Origin: Takifugu bimaculatus
Lineage: Eukaryota > Chordata > Actinopteri > Tetraodontiformes > Tetraodontidae
NCBI GenBank assembly: GCA_004026145.2
Contig: CP034979.1
Location: forward strand, 12,813,485 to 12,877,484
Length of the DNA: 64,000 nucleotides
Direction: 5' to 3'
Shown: positions 47,719-58,642 of the stretch, piece after piece
How the letters are laid out: every line of letters begins with the position of its first letter
How positions within the stretch are numbered: the first letter of the stretch is position 1
Made by a program: the position numbers and the translations under genes
The notes under the pieces: generated by a model
Told to the model about the DNA's origin: nothing
Databases searched by the model: none
Seen by the model: only the letters and a program-made list of their open reading frames with translations

Positions 47719-50700
47719 TTATTTATCCAATGTCCTGGAACAGTAAGGCCCAAAAGAGACAGCAGGGTAATTCCCTAAAAAGCCTGTGATTGAGTCTGGA
47801 TGTTGGGCTGAGAGCCAGACATGCTGCGGGCTTTAGACTAACTTCTTTTTATCACATTAGGGTCACAGACTAGACTCAAATGCTAACTGGACATTAATGA
47901 TAAACACTGGCCTACCTCTTCAACAAAAACAGCATGTGATTAACTGGTTTTCCCAGGATATGGGAATTTTGTTCGGAATGCAAACTAATGCAATCAGACT
48001 AATAACAATTCATTTGGTCAGCGAAACTAGAGGCTCGGGGGGGGGCTGGAGCTGAAAATGTTGATCTTTAAGCTTCACGTGTTTAAGCACGACTCCCAGA
48101 ACCATTACAAGGCCGTTTGTGTTGAGTGTGTCAGATAAGACAAAGAGGCAAGCAAATCTAATTTTACACAAAGACTCCGACTACAATCACATCATGCGCT
48201 CTAAATTTGTCCCCCCCCAGGACAAAGAGTGACCTGACCTACGACCTCTGTATCGCCCAGCCACGGCGCCTCTTCAGTAGGAACTCAACATGTAGACGCA
48301 GCAACTAAGACGACACTTGAGCAAAGTGATCTGAAAGTAGCCAAATACCTGCTAAGCCCCCTAAAAGAGAGAAAACAAGCCTCAGAAAGTACCAGCGTTA
48401 ACCCCAACAGGCCCCCGCTCCGCTGCAGCATGTTCCCACCGTCCCAGGCAGCAGCAGCGCAGCGGCACCACCAAATTAAATTCATGAGCCGCGACACATT
48501 TAGAGCAATCCTCCTGAGCAAGTGTCACTGCTGTTCGAAAGATAAAAGGCCGAGTTTTAGAGGAAGTGGCTCTTTTCTGAGGCTCTAAAATGGGCCGGCA
48601 CTGCTTTGTTTGCTGCCTTGCTCGGGCATTTGGAGTTATGAACAAGGCTGGCGGTGACAGCGAAGCAGCCAAAGAGCGCTACTTAATACTAACTCCTTTA
48701 TTGTGCTGCCCTTTGTGCGCCGTCACACTGTGGATGAAAAGAAGCGAGTCTTCCTGCAGGCTAAGCTCAAGTTTTCCATCCGAATTCTCCCCACCGTCAC
48801 CCTGATGTCCCCGCTCCTGGGGGAGAGAAAGAGTTAAGCAAAGGAGCAGAAGAAAACAGCACAACAGGAGAGGAGTGCTCCATCCATTCTGCCTGTAAAT
48901 AAACAGATCTGCAGTCTAAACCAGCGGCAGCTGCTTTCCCTTTCTAGTCGCCGGGCTCTGGTCTCTATCACGCTCAGTTCTAAAAACACTCTCTACCTTC
49001 CCTTATCTCTCCCCCAGACCCGGTTCTCTATCCTCCCGACTGTGCTGCTCCAGGTTGGGCACAGGGCCCAAACTCTTCACGCGGCATCGCCCGCCGCCCC
49101 TCCTCGCTGCCCTTTGCCATTGCTATCGCGCCGTATAAGAACCAGACCCTCTCGGACTGCACTTAGCTCAGAGGCTAACACTAACCAGCCGCAGATGTTT
49201 ATGCTGGGAGAGAAGGAGCAGCAGATGCAGTCTCACTCAATAAAACTTGCATCTCTCCCACTCTCCCTTTGTCTCCCTCTTTTTCCAACTTTTTTTCCCT
49301 TTCTGCAAGTCTGCAAAAAGGGAAAGAAAAAAAACCCGGGGGAGCTCTTTAGATCTGTGGGTGTAACAAGCTTCTCGCTCAGGCTTTGTCTCATTTTCCA
49401 GCTCCTTCTGAGTCACCTGGGTTTCCCCTTAAAAATGCTTTTCCCTAAAAGAAATCAAAATAATCCCTTTTCCTCAAGACTGACAGATACCGGGTGGTCA
49501 AGGCTGACCCTCATTATTAAGCAGCCAAACACTATTTGCAGAACATTCCCAGAGGTGTTTAGTGCAGGAAGCGCCCTTGATTCAGGAGAATGTTAGCACA
49601 CCTGAGTCGTAGTCATTTGATGATTTAAAAACAAAGAGACAGCCCAAGAGTGGAATTCCAGCAGCAAGAACAGACAGGAATATCTCCAGGTAACACTCGG
49701 CAAACAAAACTCCACCAGGGACATCCGTAAGATATTGGAATACAGGAAGAGAAGGGGTTGACCTGGTTAGGAAATGCAATGTGGCCCTTTGAAGGGATGA
49801 AATGGCCCTTTCTAAAGCCTCCAACGGACTTCCCAAGTTGGAAAAGGTCCGAAATGTTTCTGAGACTGCGATGTTGTTGCACAGCCGTGATGTGTGGTCT
49901 GATCCTGAGCTCATCTATAGAGTGACAGCAACACTAACCAGCATGTAAACCTCTGACATTAAACTGCTCTGCAATTCCTCAATGTTTTATTCGTTAAAGA
50001 CTTCTGTCGCGCCCCAGATTAGATGGTTAGAAAGGGAGCAGTGCATCATGCTAATAAAAGGCAGATTGCACCGATAATGTCCTGGCAGACAGCAAGCGCT
50101 TCATCTCATCAGTGCGTGAGCCGGCAGGCCCTTTTGATGAGACCTGAGCAGTGCCAGTTCACTATATTTAAGCACCGGTGCCTCGTGCACTCCCACAGAC
50201 TGGGGAGGGAGCTGGTTGGAAAACAAAGCAGGCACAATTAGCAGAAAACACAGTGCTGAACAGCCGATTACTCAAGGACTGAATCCAGGATTAAAGCTCA
50301 TATTTGATGTAACAATCCCCATGATGTGCACAGGATGATGTTCAAACAGCCGGATTGCTATGCTAATATTCGTTTAAGTCCTTTGCTATAAGTTTTAATT
50401 TGTTTCTGATAAAAATATCACAGATGGAGTTGTGAAAAACAAGCAAGTGCCGTGGACTCCTTGTTACCATGTACAGGTATAATGGTGGTTAAAGTAGCTT
50501 GTTTCTCTGGGATGGTGACAGTAATGTTGTTGCATGACCATTGGGGGAGAACTTAGCGTGAACCTCCATGGTTTTACCCTCACACAACCGACCGAATGTG
50601 GTGGGTGGTAGTGGATGTGGGGCAGAATGAGTGCTGGGGACATATTATGCATATGAAACAAATAAGGGAGTTAAAGCAATATCTGGTCAACCAGGCACAC

Positions 50701-51944
50701 AAGGCATTATGGAGGATGTGAGAGATCAGCACAAACGTCTGCAGCCTTCATCCAAAACTCTCACTAAATGAAACGTCAACAAAAGACAAGGCAGCAGCTT
50801 TCCCTGCACTTAAGAGAAACATCTGATGTGTATTATTCCCGACAGGGCATCAGACTGTGGATGAACAGCTTCGTTTTTAATAGAATGTGCTTCCTTTGCT
50901 CTGTGTGGCTCCGCTGGTTAGCAGGAAGGAAAAGACCAGGAGGCAGATAGTCGAGATTTGGGAGGGAAAATGGCCAGAGTGAATAATGTGTTCGGAGAGC
51001 TTATAACATGAAATCTAAATTTGGACGGAAGCCTGTTCAGACGTGTGTCTGCACTGCCCCCTAGCGGACAGACACGCTAGCGCAGGAAAAGCAAAAAATA
51101 GAATAGAACTTTTAGCAGAATCTTGGTATATTAAAGCCACAATTCAAGATTTGATACGGATTAACTGTCATTTATCCATGCAGCATTTTATACTTATACT
51201 TTTACAAGATAAGCCTTCCGTTGACACATGAAGCAACATTTTTGTAGTATATTCTTGCATTGCAAATTACTTTCTATAGAACAGCTATTTAGTGGTTTGG
51301 CACAGACCATAATAACTAGTCATTTCCTAGAAGAAATGCCTAGTATAAAGAAGAAATGAATTGTCTTGTCATGAAAAATATGCAAAAATGTATACATAGT
51401 TTCAAAGTACATATTTAATGCAGACTCACTGATTTTTTTGTATGATTTATGGGGAATCTGTTGGTTCTAAACATTGAAGAGCATTTTTAGTCACTTAAAG
51501 TGCTAAAACACATCTCAGTCTACAAATAAAAGACTAATAATCGTTAATCAAAATGACCTAATATTTAAAACTTCAAAACCTTACTTTTGCCATGTTTTGT
51601 GATGAGTGGACTGCTTTTCTTGGTAGTAATGAAACTATTAAGGTCATTTGAAAATAAAATACATTCCCTCACTAACATGCTTCACAACATATTCTAAATA
51701 TAAATTAAAAATAAGACACACCACGTATGGAAACCCAAATTATTTTGCTAACGCCCACTGCCAATTCAATATACTGCAAGCAGAAACAGTATGGATCATT
51801 AAAAGAACCATTTATCTATGTGAATGTAAAAGCTGTTGCACTCACTTTAATGACGAATTTCTTAGGAGCCATTATGGTCACCTCAGCACAATTTTGCCTA
51901 AAATAGAAACACATGTTTAAAATTAACACCCGCTTAGAACATGT

Positions 51945-52035
<91 letters not shown>
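51945..52035. repeat. (GATA)n microsatellite, about 23 copies
   Basis: A perfect GATA tetranucleotide array of 91 nt in AT-rich sequence. Confidence 0.97.
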
Positions 52036-52345
52036 CAAATGACTTGTCACGAATTATACTTGTGATCCGAAATAGAAATGTGTTATTAATAATAGGCTGT
52101 CACACACTTAAATTTTATCTTTGGGGGAGTTAAACTGTTTACGGTATCGTTGTGGTGGGTAGAGATTCTGTCCAAAAAATCTGCAAGATTAAACGAATTT
52201 CTGGCATTATGGCCGCAAATGAATAATAACTTCATATACTGACCGAAGACAAATAATTCTGCCCTATGATTCTTAGTAAAGAAAACAGTAAACTTTCATA
52301 CCGCCGGTTTTTTGAATATCGCGCGATACGTGAGGCCGTAGAAGA

Positions 52346-52353
52346 TGACGTCA
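52346..52353. promoter_or_regulatory. Palindromic CRE, probable slx4ip promoter side
   Basis: TGACGTCA is a full CREB/ATF palindrome. It lies about 65 nt before a minus-strand GTAAGT donor-like site (52410-52415 on the plus strand). A second full CRE is at 52511-52518. This suggests that slx4ip transcription starts around 52.4-52.6 kb. Confidence 0.45.
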
Positions 52354-52510
52354 GGCTAAGTTGTAGTCCAACAAGAGTAAAAACTTGCCGGGAGTCTTGG
52401 GTAATAGTAACTTACGTTTATATTTACACGTTAAATAAATAAGGTTTCTTAGGAGTAAAAACGAACGTATAAAGTGTTCTGTTTGTCCAACAGAGAGAAT
52501 TTGCACAACG

Positions 52511-52518
52511 TGACGTCA
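52511..52518. promoter_or_regulatory. Second palindromic CRE
   Basis: TGACGTCA, 165 bp from the first one. Two full CREs so close together are unlikely by chance and fit a promoter. Confidence 0.45.
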
Positions 52519-53574
52519 GAACTTTACGACTCGGACCCAACTAGGACCCAAAGGTGTGACTGACAGGACCACAGTACAATGGAACGAGGGGCTCATCAGA
52601 AAGCCCCAAAGTTGCCTCCGTGTATGTGTGTCAATAATTTTAATATTCGGAAGTACTATATGCAGGATCAAAATAATGTGTTTTTAATCAATGCTGAAAA
52701 ATATTATAGAATTTTTATCAGGCGCGTCTCGCCGACAATTAGCATCGCCTAGCAGCGGTCAATATCGGAATCACGATTGTACTGCGCATGTGCAAAATTG
52801 GCGGTCGCTCGCATTTGCGACATGATTTGAAATATTACCTATTCGACTGAAAATAAAGGCTTCGTTTAATATTTGGGTTTGGTTTTTTAAGGCTGTTCAG
52901 CATCTGTTTACAATAAAATCCTTAGAGTGTTTGTTCTTTACTAAAGTAATTAATACAGTTCAGTCTCTCTAGACGAACATCTAAAAGATGGGATCTGTAT
53001 GTCATAAAGAAAATTAAATGTATACTCAACACCTGCATAGAAAGAGATATGTCCACTTTGGATGCATTTTGACTTCCAAAACTGAAGTACTTACATATCC
53101 GCGTACATTAAAAATTAAAAATCTATCCTAAAGAAAATATAGTTGGGATCAGAACCAATTATTTTACTCTACCAATATCACAAAAAGCTAAAGAAACAGT
53201 TGAATGAAACCTTGAACGATATCTATCATTGTAATGACTCTTTTGACATAAAAATACATTTTAAAAAAATATATATCTGGCTTTTGTGATTCGGACTTTG
53301 AGACTTTAAACACATTTAATTGCACTTATACTAAAATATTTTAGAAAGAATTTTTAAACCGCCCGAGTTTAATTTGGATTCATAATCAAAACTCTAAACA
53401 GGAAATGGTGTAGAATACCCTAATTATTAAGATAATTATAGTTTATTATTAATTATAAAGAATATATCCACAGCTGCAGATTAGGGAAGTGTCCCCGCTG
53501 TTGTCAGTTTTTATAACGAGCTTTAATAAAACCCTAAAACGGGTTAATACCAAACAGGGATGGAGATACGGCTT

Positions 53575-53586
53575 TGCGCATGCGCG
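53575..53586. promoter_or_regulatory. mkks: NRF1-type site in the mkks promoter
   Basis: TGCGCATGCGCG contains the palindromic NRF1 core, about 150 nt before the mkks start codon. A weaker NRF1-like word, TGCGCATGTGC, lies at 52783-52793. NRF1 sites are typical of divergent housekeeping promoters, which fits the head-to-head slx4ip/mkks pair. Confidence 0.55.
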
Positions 53587-53734
53587 TTTCCGTAACTGCT
53601 GAAGTGGCGACAGAAGCGTCGATGCAGCGCCTCCATGTGCTCACACTAACGCAACCTGGCGGTAATAACTACACTTCGTAAGCTAAAAACATCTATAATT
53701 GGATTCAATCGTTGTGTCCTAATTTGAATCTGGG

Positions 53735-55865
53735 ATGTCTCGACTCGTTAAAAAATCGCCGTCTGTTTGCACGGATCTACCACTGGACACCACAGACAGT
53801 TGGAAGAAACTTCGAGTGCTTTTGCAGCTCTTGAAATCGTGTTTCGGTCCGAAAGGTAGACTAAAACTGCTCCACAACAGCATCGGAGGACACGTCGTTA
53901 CCACCTCAACTTCCTCGGTTCTTCTCTCAGCCATCTCCTCCTCGCTGCCTCTCATCAATCTGATAAAAACCTCCATCCTCAACCACGTCGGTCGCTTCGG
54001 TGATTGTGGTTTATTTGCTGCGATCTTCTGTTTGACCCTGATTGAGCAAAGCAGACAGTCTGGGCTGAGGGGACGCGCAGCTGCGCAGCTCAATAAGCAC
54101 CTGCTGGACCTGTGCACCGTTTACCTCCGACAGGAAGACTGCGGATGCAAAATGGAGCTGGGCTTTAACAGTAGCCATAATCTCACCACACTAGCCTCCA
54201 GTATCATCTCCAGTAAACCTGCGTGTGTACTGACGCAGTCGGAGGTTCTTCACATGAGCAAGCTGTCGGTACAAGCATTTCTGCTGACTGTTCCCTGCAG
54301 CAGCACAGGCGTTAAACTGGGGGAGACGGTGACGGTCCCTGTTGAGGGGCCACCTGTGAAGCACTCCGCAGTGTTTCCCAGGCCTGCTAGTGGACATGCC
54401 TGACCTGCTCTCCTTAGATAACGCCAAGAGGCCTCATCTGCGCCCCCTCCGTGCTGTGGTGTTCAGCGCATCTCTTGCTGGGGATCCTCTCCGACACTGG
54501 AGATGGTGTCATCGAGGTGCATGAAGGTGAAGACACGGACTCACAAATCCTGGATCGACTCCTGGAGCTCGGCAAACAAGTCGTTGAAGATGAGGTGAAG
54601 CTTTTTGTGTGCCAGAAGGTGGTGCACCCGGTCCTGCAGCAGTACCTGAGGAGTCAGGATGTGCTGGTGGTGGAGAGGCTGGGGGTCGCGCTGATGGAGC
54701 CGCTCCTGCAGCTGACAGGTGACGCAATGGAGGCGCAAAGTACAGAATTACAGGAGACTCGCTCATCTCATCTCGCTTACGTTCCTTTTCTGTCTTTATA
54801 TTGATTTATGACTTGCTATAGAAAATGCCATTGGGTAGAAATTATAAATTAAGCTGAAGATTCTGTCTGTTTTTGTGTTTTTAACTTTTCCCCTCCAAAT
54901 TTACTTTAATCTTTTACTCCTCAATAAACTGCTAATATGTTAGTTTGACGTCTTCCCTGTTCACTTCCGGTCTGCTTTGATAAACAGGCGCCTAATCCTG
55001 TGGCCACGTTACACACGCCCGTCCCCGCCGAGGCCTACGGAACCGTGCACGACCTCGGTATCAGACAGTTTGGATCCAAGAAAATGCTGCATTTGCTTCC
55101 AGCTGGGGAGTCGTCCATCTGCACCATGATGCTGTGCCACAGGAACGCCACCGTGTTGAGTGAGCTGAAGGTGCCGCTGCGGAGCATTCTAAACAACTAA
55201 ACAGCACTTTTTTAACCATTTAGACTTTAATCGGTGCCTTTTCTTTAAAGGTGGTGTGCCAGAATACAGAACATGTGTTGAGGCTCACCCTCAGAGACCC
55301 CTACATCCTGCTGGGGGGTGGCTGTACGGAGACCCACTTAGCCACGTATGTCAGACACAAGGTGAGGTCTGGACTTCATACCTGACCAGTCAAGTATTAT
55401 TGTTCCCACCTTTTACGGTAAAATCCTGCTCTTAGGTCTCGGGGCAGCTCACAGAGACCGCGGCTGCACTTGGCTGCTCTCAGGAAGAGTGTCTTCTGGG
55501 CCTGGAGGGATTCTGCCGCTCCCTGCAATCTGTTGCCATGGCACTGGAGCACGACGGTGGGAGTTCCGCGATGGACTTCGACGCATGCTCACCACTGGAT
55601 TCTTCCTGCTGATGTCATGAGAGAAGAGGTCGAGGACACCCTGGGTCCCTGCAGCTGTGGCCTGGTGGAAGGTGGCCCCAATAAACCCAAAACGTATCTG
55701 AGCACCCAAACCCCAGCGTTCTCACCTGGGCCACCGTGTGCAGACGCCATGGCGCAGCTGCGTGTCCTCGACTCCTTCACCGCAAAGATCAATGCTCTGC
55801 AAGTTGCCGTAGAAACCGCTAACCTCGCGCTGGATGTACGATTCGTAATCCAAGACATGAACTAG
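53735..55865 (+). CDS. mkks: MKKS/BBS6 chaperonin-like protein, reading frame broken four times
   Basis: MKKS is a group II chaperonin-like protein that helps assemble the BBSome at the centrosome and basal body. Exons: 53735-54718, 54988-55170, 55251-55361 and 55436-55865, with AG/GT borders. The N-terminus (MSRLVKK, FGPKGRLKLLHN, NHVGRFGDCGLF), the middle (VCQKVVHPVLQQYL), LLGGGCTETHLA and the C-terminal VAVETANLALDVRFVIQDMN follow the human protein nearly to its end. The frame that matches the family is displaced by one extra base near 54380 (after VFP), near 54480-54490, at the exon 1/2 junction (phase-1 donor meeting a frame that then hits TAA) and near 55575-55590. Read literally, the first frame stops at 54403. 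The start, splice sites and final stop are intact and no other stop interrupts the homologous frames. It is either a very recent pseudogene or a run of sequence errors. Confidence 0.88.
54719..54987 (+). other. mkks: mkks intron 1
   Basis: A 269-nt AT-rich intron with a GTGACG donor and AACAG acceptor. Joining at these sites puts a TAA in frame almost at once, the third of four frame problems in this gene. Confidence 0.7.
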
Positions 55866-55920
55866 CAGGACGCGAGTGTCAGCTCTGGTCAGTAAACCCA
55901 GGAAACGGAAGGATTTCACC

Positions 55921-56006
55921 CTTCAGAGGTGTTCTGAGGCCTCCAGAGGTGTTCTGAGGCCTCCAGAGGTGTTCTGAGGCCTCCAGAGGTGTTCTGAGGC
56001 CTCCAG
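55921..56006. repeat. 20-bp minisatellite, four units, after mkks
   Basis: Four tandem copies of CTCCAGAGGTGTTCTGAGGC (first copy CTTC) plus a partial fifth, 56 nt after the mkks stop and probably in its 3' UTR. Confidence 0.96.
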
Positions 56007-58397
56007 AAGGCACCGAGCGCTCTTTGTCTTTTCTCAGGTCATTTTGGTTGCTAGATGTTTGTTAGCGTGTGGTTGGAAATAGGTTGATCTGTTATTTCAT
56101 GGAACCAGGGGGCTGCGGGGTAGCAGAGCCACTCCATTATCTGCCCTAAGAGGTCGGCATCAGGAGCGTGTCTGAACAGGCCTCCTGCAGGTCACGACAC
56201 GCACGCACGTTGGAGCGATGAAAATTAGCCTTAGACGAAGGAATTCTGACCAGTTTTTTCCTCCTGTTACGCGAGACAGAATTTGTGTCGAAACTAAGAT
56301 GAGGAAAAGCTTTAGTGTGCTATAGTCACATAGTTAAGCCACTTCCAAAGGTTAAGTCTCACTTAAAAATAACATTCAAACATGAAAGGATAATTAACTG
56401 CTAATTAACCGTTGAAACCTGTTTCCCCCAAACAAATCTCAATTTTTTACATATGAAATCCTTATATTTTGAGTACAATTGACATTTTATATCAGATGCA
56501 TATTTAATGTCGAAGCTAAGAAATCTGCAGTTTATTTTCAGGCATTTTACTGTTATTAATTTATATCACATTGTGACATTGTGGCTCTGCCATGTCATCA
56601 GAAAGGTGGCTTCATTTCCTCACGTGCCCTCTTATTCTGGGCTTATTTTAAGCTTCTCCACCCACATTCCTTAACTAAGACACAACCTGACTGGGCCTGG
56701 ACGGCTGTTTCTCTGGTCGGTACTGGTGTTGGAGCCATTAAACGTTAGCGGAACCGGACCACAGGACTCGGATTGGTCAGAAATCTGGGGTGGTTTAAAA
56801 ATGAGGTTAGATGGCTTTAATTTCAAATTTTATTCTTTTTAAACACAAAGAAATGAAATGCAGTTAGTTGTTGTGGTTTTTTAAAAAAGAACACCAAAGC
56901 AGACACATCTTCAGTACATTTTACTTGTATTGTAACATGAAACCATGGCCTCATCAGAAGAGCCTTTTGGGATGCTTTATCAGAGGAACCTGAGATCAAA
57001 ATAAGTCATTTTGGGATGTGGACGTTCTGGTTCTCTAATAATAATGAAGCCAAATCAAGTTCTAAAGAAACATGAACAGTGTTAAGGTTCAGCCTTTGTC
57101 TCGCTACAAGAATGAGGTTAAAAAGAAGAGCAGGTAACAGTTGGTGCCGTTGTGAACTTCTGAGACAGAACCGGACGTTAGAACGGGGGGGAAGTACCAG
57201 TAGGGAGAGATTCAACACCAAAACAATCCAACACATTGTTCTCATAAGACCAAAAGTAAGAATGACTCTTAGATGTGCAACAGTGATAAAAGGCACAGTG
57301 TGTTTCCTGTAAATTAAGATCCGTCTGTGCCCATCTGGATCAAAAAGGTTGGATTTTGAACTCATTGTCAAGAAGGTGTTAGACAACTGCATTTAAAGGG
57401 AAAACTCCAGCTGCAATTTACCACCAGAAATAAGGAAAATGCAGATAAATGTTTAGGAAAATGCAGATAAATGTTTAGGAAAATGCAGATAAATGTTTAG
57501 GAAAATGCAGATAAATGTTTAGGATAATGCAGATAAATGTTTAGGAAAATGCAGATAAATGTTTAGGAAAATGCAGATAAATGTTTAGGAAAATGCAGAT
57601 AAAGGTTAGGACACTATTATGATGATCTCTGATGACATTGGGCAGATGCTGGAAAATGTCCCAGCAATCACCAACGTTAATGTCATAGTCCGACGACACT
57701 GGGAAACGAGTGTTAACTGGATCTGGGGAACTCGTGAGAATCAGAATCGAATAAAATAATAAAAAAACCAACGATAAAAAACCCTAAACAAGCGTCTGGA
57801 ACAACTGATAACGTCGGGTATGAACTCTATTTCTGGGACAGAAGCATCGGCCTTGTTCTCTGTACTTTTAAAGCTACCAGATTATAACTGGGAGATGGAG
57901 CGACGCTGCGTGCCGCACCGGGTGCTCCAGGTGTCCCTGGTGCACCCGGTGTGGCACGCTTTGTTCACTGCTTTGTTCATTTCTACAGTACATGAGTAAA
58001 TATCATCACACCTACGAACCTCACTTCATAAAGCAAAGAGATAAAAGCAATCATAGATATATTTGATGACGTTTTGGTTCTGAACCCAGCGGGTTCGTTT
58101 TTGGGGTGCAGCCCTTTGATCCCACCTGCAGCACGAGCATCAGAACGTTTAAACGTTCAGTGGAGTTTCAGAGTCCAGGAGCTCACGTCCAATGCTGCAG
58201 GGCTTCCATTACAATTTGGACTTTCTACTGTTTCTCTTTTCTGAGGCAAATTCCATAAATATGGGGATTTCTGAGGGGTTTTAAAAAATGATTCCAGTTT
58301 CAAGTCTGATGATCAGGGCAAAATGACAGTAACTCAATGTAAAACCATCTGAACTAATATGCACGCTCCCCAAATATCTCTTCCAACCATTTGCTCC
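56007..58397. other. Intergenic region between mkks and memo1
   Basis: AT-rich convergent intergenic space with a 22-bp minisatellite. An ATTAAA near 56737 could serve mkks. A 128-residue minus-strand frame at 57006-57392 and a shorter frame opposite have no family signature. Confidence 0.65.
57433..57609. repeat. 22-bp minisatellite, about eight units
   Basis: Tandem AGGAAAATGCAGATAAATGTTT units, with one variant carrying AGGATAATG. The last unit is shortened and degenerate. Confidence 0.96.
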
Positions 58398-58403
58398 TTT
58401 ATT
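58398..58403 (-). terminator. memo1: memo1 poly-A signal (AATAAA)
   Basis: AATAAA on the minus strand, about 240 nt past the memo1 stop. The predicted 3' UTR would include the CA/GT microsatellite at 58533-58578. Confidence 0.55.
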
Positions 58404-58531
58404 TCTTCACAACTGCATTCGAACATCAACTCAAAGCTCAAGTTTTCAAAAGAGAAGAGCTGAGAGGGAGAGAAGACGGGATTGGCTTTACGTGTCTAGG
58501 TCCTTCCTGCAGAGTGGGCAAGAGTCAGGCG

Positions 58532-58532
<1 letters not shown>

Positions 58533-58578
<46 letters not shown>
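58533..58578. repeat. (GT)n microsatellite in the predicted memo1 3' UTR
   Basis: About 23 GT repeats on the plus strand, read as CA repeats in the memo1 transcript. Confidence 0.96.
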
Positions 58579-58582
<4 letters not shown>

Positions 58583-58642
58583 GTCAGCGGGGGGCTGGAT
58601 CAGCTCATGGCGATATATTAAGGGCACCTGCATGAGTCGACC

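Larger units (their letters stand above)
45759..52300 (-). other. slx4ip: 5' intron region of slx4ip
   Basis: Should hold the missing start exon. No exon could be supported. A CA microsatellite lies at 47650-47718 and a GATA array at 51945-52035. From about 51 kb the sequence becomes clearly AT-richer. A 184-residue plus-strand frame at 49042-49596 has no recognisable domain. Confidence 0.6.

Noticed and set aside
49042..49596. 184-residue plus-strand open frame
   Set aside because: It lies in the slx4ip 5' intron region, opposite strand, with Pro/Leu/Ser-rich unremarkable sequence, no domain and no splice partners.
54359..54390. A small intron explaining the first mkks frame jump
   Set aside because: A CCCAG acceptor-like word is present, but conserved coding sequence continues right up to it, leaving no room for an intron.
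57006..57392. 128-residue minus-strand frame downstream of mkks
   Set aside because: No recognisable family and a second open frame on the opposite strand; no splice context.
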